Positions 40,682 to 45,452 of a stretch of DNA of 45,452 bases are shown here, piece after piece (the first letter of the stretch is position 1; each line of letters opens with the position of its first letter). Origin of the DNA: Candidatus Saccharimonadota bacterium (GTDB lineage: Bacteria; Patescibacteriota; Saccharimonadia; Saccharimonadales; Saccharimonadaceae). Made by a program: the position numbers and the translations under genes. Under the pieces are notes generated by a model, which saw nothing but the letters and a program-made list of their open reading frames with translations, was not told the DNA's origin and searched no databases. The stretch lies in NCBI GenBank assembly GCA_017404955.1, contig JAFRBH010000011.1:1-45452 (forward strand). Direction: 5' to 3'.

Positions 40682-41086
40682 CTATTTTTTAGCTTTCTTT
40701 GCAGCCTTTTTAACCGCTTCGGCCTTCTTAGCAATTTTTCCAGCTGATTCTTTGGCGTGACGATTCATCGCATTGATAAATTTAATCGCGAAGAATAGTG
40801 AGAAGGCAATTACTAAGAAATTTACCACGTTTTGAATAAAGTTGCCATAAGCAATTACCGCAGCGGTATTTCCGCCAAAGAAATTTGGAATTGTAATCTT
40901 AAGATCGGTAAAGTTAACTCCACCAATCAGAAGCCCAACTACTGGCATTACAATATCATTAACAATGGAATTTACGATTGCAGAAAATGCGGTCCCAATA
41001 ACTACGCCTACAGCTAGATCCATTGCGTTACCTTGACTAATAAATTCTCTAAACTCTTTCACGAAAGTATTTTCTTTTTTCGCCAT
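40682..41086 (-). CDS. mscL: Large-conductance mechanosensitive channel
   Basis: A 134-residue MscL, an emergency osmotic release valve. N-terminal amphipathic FVKEFREFISQGNAMDLAVGVVIGTAF, here given in parts (FREFISQGN, AMDLAVGVVIG), then TM1, a short periplasmic loop, TM2 around YGNFIQNVVNFLVIAFSLFF (in parts YGNFIQNV, FLVIAFSLF) and a Lys/Ala-rich cytoplasmic helix. Length is normal for the family. Confidence 0.97.
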   Translation of the reverse strand: MAKKENTFVKEFREFISQGNAMDLAVGVVIGTAFSAIVNSIVNDIVMPVVGLLIGGVNFTDLKITIPNFFGGNTAAVIAYGNFIQNVVNFLVIAFSLFFAIKFINAMNRHAKESAGKIAKKAEAVKKAAKKAKK

Positions 41087-41172
41087 ACAAAACCCTTATT
41101 TAAATATTATTATCCCAATTTTAATACAAGAGCACCCCTGATGCAAGCACAAGGATTAAGACTAAGACGCAA

Positions 41173-41814
41173 TTATTTGGCTTCAAAATCATCAAACTGC
41201 GTATGTAGACTGTCTAGATTATTCATCGATGAAGTCAGCACTGACCTCAAATTTTCTTTCTTAGTTTTACTGTAAGTCTCTTGTTCTAGAGCAATTAACA
41301 TTGCAATCTGATAGGCAAACTCCCTAGCATAAACCCTGTCTAGAATTGCATTTAATCGCCCATTTTCCAGAGTTGCCGTCATTTCTTCCATAATTGCATC
41401 TTCGTCTATCTGGGTCTTTTCTTTAGTAGTCTTCGTAGTACTCTTTACTCCAAAATCCTCTTTCAAGGAAGTATTAATAGCATAATTTGTTTCCGTAAGC
41501 ACTGCGTTCAGAGAATTGCCGAGTGATCTAAGCTCAGATGATTTCACCAACTTATTATAGCTGTTAATATCTTCCATCATGTTTTCGGTTCTGAGATTAA
41601 TCTTCTCTACCAAATCTATCTCTTTGTTTTTATCACCCCCACCACTTACAATTATCCCGAAAATCATTATCACGAATACCGCAATCACACCACCAAGCAA
41701 GAGCTTCTTAGTAGTTGGTGGAAGATTAGCAATTGTGCCTAGAAGACCTTTGGCTTTTGGTTTGCCCGTTCTAGTATCAGCTGCAATCTTTTCAAGATAA
41801 TCCTTATTGTTCAT
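41173..41814 (-). CDS. Hypothetical single-pass membrane protein
   Basis: A 213-residue protein: basic N-terminal ~36 residues, one transmembrane helix (about 38-57), then an extracytoplasmic helical region (58-213) rich in charged and polar residues. The order suggests an anchored coiled-coil or helical-bundle domain; no family recognised. TGGTATAAT ends exactly 6 nt before the ATG. Confidence 0.75.
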   Translation of the reverse strand: MNNKDYLEKIAADTRTGKPKAKGLLGTIANLPPTTKKLLLGGVIAVFVIMIFGIIVSGGGDKNKEIDLVEKINLRTENMMEDINSYNKLVKSSELRSLGNSLNAVLTETNYAINTSLKEDFGVKSTTKTTKEKTQIDEDAIMEEMTATLENGRLNAILDRVYAREFAYQIAMLIALEQETYSKTKKENLRSVLTSSMNNLDSLHTQFDDFEAK

Positions 41815-41839
41815 GCTTTCATTATACCATAAGGAAATT

Positions 41840-41977
41840 AATGGAATGTCATTTTCGAAGTCATGAACATAAAATCAGATTTGAAGAAGAAAAATGTATA
41901 TTCCTGACGCAAGCGGAGCGAGCCAGCGTATGACATTTTTCTTCTTCAAGTCCTGACTGAGAAAATAGCATTCCATT
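41840..41977. repeat. 138-bp interrupted palindrome upstream of dnaG
   Basis: Arms pair AATGGAATG/CATTCCATT, ATTTTC/GAAAAT, AGTCA/TGACT and a perfect 17-bp block TTGAAGAAGAAAAATGT/ACATTTTTCTTCTTCAA. The apex contains ACGC...GCGT. A 14-nt bulge sits in the left arm only. It resembles the palindrome at 11338 in size and build but not in sequence, and fills most of the gap between two leaderless promoters. Confidence 0.75.
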
Positions 41978-42004
41978 GTTTCCTCTATCTGTTATAATAG
42001 AACT

Positions 42005-43621
42005 ATGAACGATGCCAAGGAGGAAATCAAATCTCGCTTAGCGGTAGAAGATGTTGTCGGCGAATATATTGAGTTAAAACGCGCCGGCAGGAATCTTAAG
42101 GGCCGCAGCCCATGGGGTGTTGATAAAACTCCAAGTTTTATGGTTTCTCCAGAAAAGGGCATCTGGCACGATTTCTCCGCTAATAAAGGTGGCGATATCT
42201 TCACCTTCGTCATGGAAGTTGAGGGCATTTCCTTCCGCGAAGCTATTGAAAAATTAGCTGCAAAAGCCGGTGTCGAACTAAAAAAATACGGTAATAGCGA
42301 CACTAAAATCGCCAAGAAAAAAACTCGCGCCAGAGAGGCTCTAGAACTTGCTACTAAATTTTACCAAGTCTGCCTTACTAAAAACCCACCAGTTCTAGAC
42401 TATGTCTTTTATAAACGTAATCTTAACAAAAATACCGTTAAAGAATTTCGTATTGGCTACTCCCCTAAAGATGGTCAAGCTCTAAAAAACTTTTTAACCA
42501 AAAAAGGTTATACCGAAAATGAGCTAGAAACTGCTGGTCTTTTGAACCGTTTCAAAGGCGATCTTTTTCGCGGCCGCATGATGGTGCCATTCATTAACAC
42601 TGATGGTAGTGTCATCGGTTATACTGCTCGCGTACTTGATAAATCTGAACCTAAATATCTCAACACGCCAGAAACGCTTCTATTCAACAAATCCCGTTAT
42701 ATCTTTGGTTATTACCAAGCGAAAGAGGCTATTCGTCGTGATGGCTATGTCGTAATTGTAGAGGGAAACATGGATGTTATTTCTTCTCATCAAGCCGGGG
42801 TGAAACAAGCTGTTGCAACCTCCGGTACTGCCATGACGGAGCAACATCTAAAAATTTTATCTCATCTAACTCAGGATGTCCGTCTTGCTTATGATGGCGA
42901 TGAAGCCGGCATCAAAGCTACCGAGCGCGCAATTAATCTCGCCGGAAATCTTGGTATTGATCTATCTGTAATTTCTGATTACCACGGTACAAAAGACCCC
43001 GATGAACTTATTCAGAAGGATAAATCTCTTTGGAAAAAAGCCGTCGAAAACCCTAAACCTGCTGTTGACTGGTTGTTAGATAAATACGAGGAAAATCTTA
43101 ACCTAAATTCCGCCAAAGGTAAAAAAGAATATTCTGATGTTGCCATTAGGCTAATTTCCTATCTCAAAGACCCAGTAATTAAAAAACACTACGAGCAGAT
43201 TGTGGCAAAACGTCTCGACGTTACCGTAGAAGATTTAAAATCCAAAAAACTCCCATCTAGTCCAACTCACCGCCTAAAGCCGGTCACCACCGAATTCGAA
43301 AAACCTGAGCGCATTAAAATCCTAGAAGACAGCTTGTTATCTGTCATGCTTTTTGGCGGCGAAATTGGCAGCAAAATCAATCTCGAAGTTCCTGAAGACG
43401 AAACCAAATTAGATGAGCTTTCACTTATCTTCGAAACAAAGTTTAAAAATTTTAACAAAGAGAAACTAGAGAAGGCTATCAAAGAAATGCTCGCTGAGTA
43501 TAACAGAGAGTTAAGTCGTCTTAAAATTGAAGAATTGTCCAAAAAGGCCGAAGAATACGAAGATGATGAAGAAAAATTTAATGATATCATGCGCGAAATC
43601 GAAAAGCTTCAGAAAGGTTAG
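42005..43621 (+). CDS. dnaG: DNA primase DnaG lacking the canonical zinc ligands
   Basis: A 538-residue primase that lays RNA primers for replication. The N-terminal CHC2-type domain is present in outline but its zinc ligands are replaced: CPFH is SPWG (residues 35-38) and HCFGC is HDFSA (55-59), while the surrounding DKTPSF, KGG and FREAIE are kept. The TOPRIM core is intact (VVIVEGNMDVI, AYDGDEAG). The C-terminus has a short helicase-interaction-like region. TGTTATAAT ends 6 nt before the ATG (leaderless). Followed closely by rpoD, as in the classical macromolecular-synthesis arrangement. Confidence 0.94.
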   Translation: MNDAKEEIKSRLAVEDVVGEYIELKRAGRNLKGRSPWGVDKTPSFMVSPEKGIWHDFSANKGGDIFTFVMEVEGISFREAIEKLAAKAGVELKKYGNSDTKIAKKKTRAREALELATKFYQVCLTKNPPVLDYVFYKRNLNKNTVKEFRIGYSPKDGQALKNFLTKKGYTENELETAGLLNRFKGDLFRGRMMVPFINTDGSVIGYTARVLDKSEPKYLNTPETLLFNKSRYIFGYYQAKEAIRRDGYVVIVEGNMDVISSHQAGVKQAVATSGTAMTEQHLKILSHLTQDVRLAYDGDEAGIKATERAINLAGNLGIDLSVISDYHGTKDPDELIQKDKSLWKKAVENPKPAVDWLLDKYEENLNLNSAKGKKEYSDVAIRLISYLKDPVIKKHYEQIVAKRLDVTVEDLKSKKLPSSPTHRLKPVTTEFEKPERIKILEDSLLSVMLFGGEIGSKINLEVPEDETKLDELSLIFETKFKNFNKEKLEKAIKEMLAEYNRELSRLKIEELSKKAEEYEDDEEKFNDIMREIEKLQKG

Positions 43622-43628
43622 CTAAGGG

Positions 43629-43657
43629 TTGCTATTTTAAGAAAATTCAAGTATAAT
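43629..43657 (+). promoter_or_regulatory. rpoD promoter
   Basis: TTGCTA (43629-43634), 17-nt spacer and TATAAT (43652-43657), 8 nt before the ATG at 43666. Confidence 0.85.
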
Positions 43658-43665
43658 TTTTGAAG

Positions 43666-44634
43666 ATGGAACCAGATAAAGAAGAAACATTAGGCTTATC
43701 TGCTCTTGAACCAGAAGAACCTGGTATGGGCGATCTTGCCGAAGAAGAAGAACTCTCTGATGAAGAACTAGAAATTACCGTTGATAACGTTGATGCTTTT
43801 GCTGATGACTCAGTCAGATTGTATCTTCGTGAAATTGGTAAAATTCCACTTCTCTCTCAGGAAGAAGAGATGAAACTTGCTCGCCGTATTGTTAAGGGCG
43901 ACAAAAAAGCTAAAGACAAAATGGTCGAAGCTAATATGCGTTTGGTTGTTTCTATCGCTAAGCGTTATTCTGGTCGTGGTCTAGACTTACTTGACCTGAT
44001 TCAAGAAGGAAACACCGGTCTTCTTCGTGCTGTTGAAAAATTTGACCCTGATAAAGGCTTTAAGTTTTCTACTTATGCCACTTGGTGGATCCGCCAGGCA
44101 ATTACCCGCGCAATCGCCGACCAAGCCCGCACCATTCGTATCCCTGTCCACATGGTAGAAACCATCAATAAGGTACTCCGCGCTACCCGTAAACTTACTC
44201 AGGAACTAAACCGCGAACCAACTGTTGAGGAAATCGCCAAAGAAATGGATATGGAACCAGAAAAGGTTGAATACGTCATGAAGATTAAGCAAGATATCGC
44301 CTCGCTTGATCAAAGTGTTGGCCGTGATGGCGATGATGAAGACTCCGTTCTTGGTGACTTCGTTGAAGATGAGGAACGTATCTCTCCAGAAGATTCCGCC
44401 GCTAATCAAATTTTAAAGGAACAACTTGCCGAGATTATTTCTACCCTTTCTGAAAGGGAACAGAAGATTATCAAACTTCGCTTTGGTATCGGTGGCGGTC
44501 GTTCTCACACTCTAGAGGAAGTCGGTGCTGAATTTTCCGTTACTCGTGAACGTATTCGCCAAATTGAGGCTAAAGCTCTCTCTAAACTTCGCAAGCACAA
44601 AGACACAAAAAAGTTACATGAATATCTAAGATAA
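43666..44634 (+). CDS. rpoD: Primary sigma factor (sigma-70)
   Basis: A 322-residue group 1 sigma factor. A short acidic region 1.1-like start, region 1.2 [16 protein letters not shown], region 2 with [12 protein letters not shown] and the -10-binding [14 protein letters not shown], region 3, and region 4.2 [20 protein letters not shown]. Region 2.4 and 4.2 are canonical, consistent with the TATAAT and TTGACA boxes seen here. TTG two codons upstream is in frame but the ATG is nearer the expected start. Operon-like spacing to the pilin gene 9 bp downstream. Confidence 0.97.
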   Translation: MEPDKEETLGLSALEPEEPGMGDLAEEEELSDEELEITVDNVDAFADDSVRLYLREIGKIPLLSQEEEMKLARRIVKGDKKAKDKMVEANMRLVVSIAKRYSGRGLDLLDLIQEGNTGLLRAVEKFDPDKGFKFSTYATWWIRQAITRAIADQARTIRIPVHMVETINKVLRATRKLTQELNREPTVEEIAKEMDMEPEKVEYVMKIKQDIASLDQSVGRDGDDEDSVLGDFVEDEERISPEDSAANQILKEQLAEIISTLSEREQKIIKLRFGIGGGRSHTLEEVGAEFSVTRERIRQIEAKALSKLRKHKDTKKLHEYLR

Positions 44635-44643
44635 GGAGCTCTT

Positions 44644-45372
44644 ATGAAGAAAAAGGTTATCAACATCATCGCCATTCTCGCGCTCGTTGCTAGCTTCATC
44701 TTGCCAGCACTAGTATCACAGAATGCCTGGGCCGATACTACACTAGAAGCTTTCTGTGCTGATAAAGGTATGTACTATGAGGGCGGTAAATGCAAGAAAA
44801 ACGTTAATAAAAAATCGGAGTGTCCGAGTGGGTCATCATTCCAAGCTCGAACCTCTTCTGGAATTGACGAAAAAGGCGTCTGCAGTATCACAATCTCACC
44901 TAGTAGTAATGGTGCAAGCTCACCTGCTACAACTAGCGACAGTAATGATAGTAATAGTGGTAGCAATAGTACCGACAACAGCAGCTCAGCGACTTCCAGC
45001 TCTTCAAGCGCTAACAGCGTCACAGAATCTAAGCCGAGCGATATGGATAAAACTTGTAAAGGCGAAAATGAAGTTTACACTTCCATCCTTGGCGGTGGTG
45101 GCTGTGTTAATGTTGGTGAAGGTGGAGATGCTATCTTCAACATTTTGAACACTATCCTTACTATTCTTACTTATGGAGTTGGTATCGCTGGCACTCTTGG
45201 CATTATCATTTCTGGCATTCAATACCTCACAGCTCGTGATAATGAAGCTCAGCTCACAAAAGCTAAGAGCCGCTTAATCAATATAGTCATCGGTCTAACT
45301 GCTTATGCTATGATGTGGACACTTTTGCAATGGCTTATCCCAGGCGGGCTCTTAAGTGGTGGCGGTAGCTAA
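44644..45372 (+). CDS. VirB2/TrbC-like pilin-domain membrane protein
   Basis: A 242-residue secreted precursor: signal peptide (about 1-31, ending near NAWA), a Cys-containing N-terminal domain (four Cys before residue 85), a ~60-residue Ser/Asn/Thr-rich linker, and a C-terminal domain with two long hydrophobic helices (FNILNTILTILTYGVGIAG, then IIISGIQYLTA and VIGLTAYAMMWTLLQWL). The helix-loop-helix with ARDNEAQ-TKAKSRL between the helices is what VirB2/TrbC-type T4SS pilins look like. AAGGAG precedes the ATG 9 bp after rpoD. Confidence 0.8.
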   Translation: MKKKVINIIAILALVASFILPALVSQNAWADTTLEAFCADKGMYYEGGKCKKNVNKKSECPSGSSFQARTSSGIDEKGVCSITISPSSNGASSPATTSDSNDSNSGSNSTDNSSSATSSSSSANSVTESKPSDMDKTCKGENEVYTSILGGGGCVNVGEGGDAIFNILNTILTILTYGVGIAGTLGIIISGIQYLTARDNEAQLTKAKSRLINIVIGLTAYAMMWTLLQWLIPGGLLSGGGS

Positions 45373-45385
45373 ACTAAAGAATAAA

Positions 45386-45452
45386 ATGCAACGTCTAATT
45401 ATCGTCTACAATCCACGCTCTTCCAAGCATGCCAAAATAAACCAAGAGGTTA
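45386..45452 (+). CDS. Start of a diacylglycerol/lipid kinase-like protein, cut by window end
   Basis: 22 codons are visible: MQRLIIVYNPRSSKHAKI and on. The VYNPRSS-type start is the glycine-rich nucleotide loop at the N-terminus of diacylglycerol/sphingosine kinase-family (LCB5/YegS) proteins. The rest is beyond the window. Confidence 0.55.
   Translation, partial: MQRLIIVYNPRSSKHAKINQEV

Overview
The window looks like a chromosomal segment of a host-associated, reduced-genome bacterium, most likely Candidatus Saccharibacteria (TM7) in the Patescibacteria/CPR. This is an inference with no database search. The reasons are moderate GC, dense gene packing, many small membrane proteins without recognisable family, Gram-positive-type wall genes (a short MurE-like ligase, VanY carboxypeptidase, G5-domain surface protein), HrcA/CIRCE-type heat-shock control, a VirB2/TrbC-like pilin, divergent essential genes (a DnaG without zinc ligands, a two-lobed ThyX), and TGA used as a normal stop codon, which argues against the UGA=Gly lineages.

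Layout. 1-2.3 kb: an OmpR-type response regulator (cut by the window edge) divergent from a small Pro/Gly-rich membrane protein and a secreted beta-helix-like surface protein. 2.3-5.7 kb: an accessory array in which a CDF metal transporter and a ClbS/DfsB-like protein plus a membrane protein, all on the minus strand, are separated by three same-orientation copies of a ~250-bp repeat. Each copy carries the same 44-codon C-terminal reading frame. 5.7-11.3 kb: nucleoside deaminase, CIRCE-controlled DnaJ, zinc-ribbon protein, a 26-codon basic ORF, tRNA-Arg, acetate kinase with an EF-hand-like tail, a TylF-type methyltransferase and CTP synthase. 11.3-16.7 kb: a large palindrome, a MacB-type ABC pair, a broken VanY gene, a C39-like peptidase and a small-gene/tRNA-Ser region. 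16.7-23.3 kb: tsaD, two candidate structured RNAs, an IS1634-like transposase remnant, purE, valS, a small unknown gene and a HIT protein. 23.3-34 kb: an ABC-2 exporter, membrane proteins, an MFS-like transporter, thyX flanked by ~57-bp direct repeats, a cysteine-peptidase-like protein, tRNA-Ser, a G5 protein, an unknown two-gene operon and tRNA-Arg. 34-45.5 kb: a truncated Mur ligase homologue, murE-like ligase, vanY, groES-groEL, several hypotheticals, tRNA-Ser, mscL, a second palindrome, dnaG-rpoD, a pilin-like gene and the start of a lipid-kinase-like gene.

Two patterns run through the window. First, many genes have a TATAAT hexamer (often extended, TGnTATAAT) ending exactly 6 nt before the ATG. 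That places the expected transcription start on the initiation codon, so leaderless mRNA appears to be normal here; other genes have a conventional leader and an AGGAG site. Second, accessory genes sit between direct repeats (the 250-bp family around the CDF and ClbS genes, the 57-bp family around thyX), and truncated genes lie nearby (VanY, the 66-codon gene, a transposase, a Mur ligase). This suggests repeat-mediated gain and loss of gene cassettes in a genome with few intact mobile elements.
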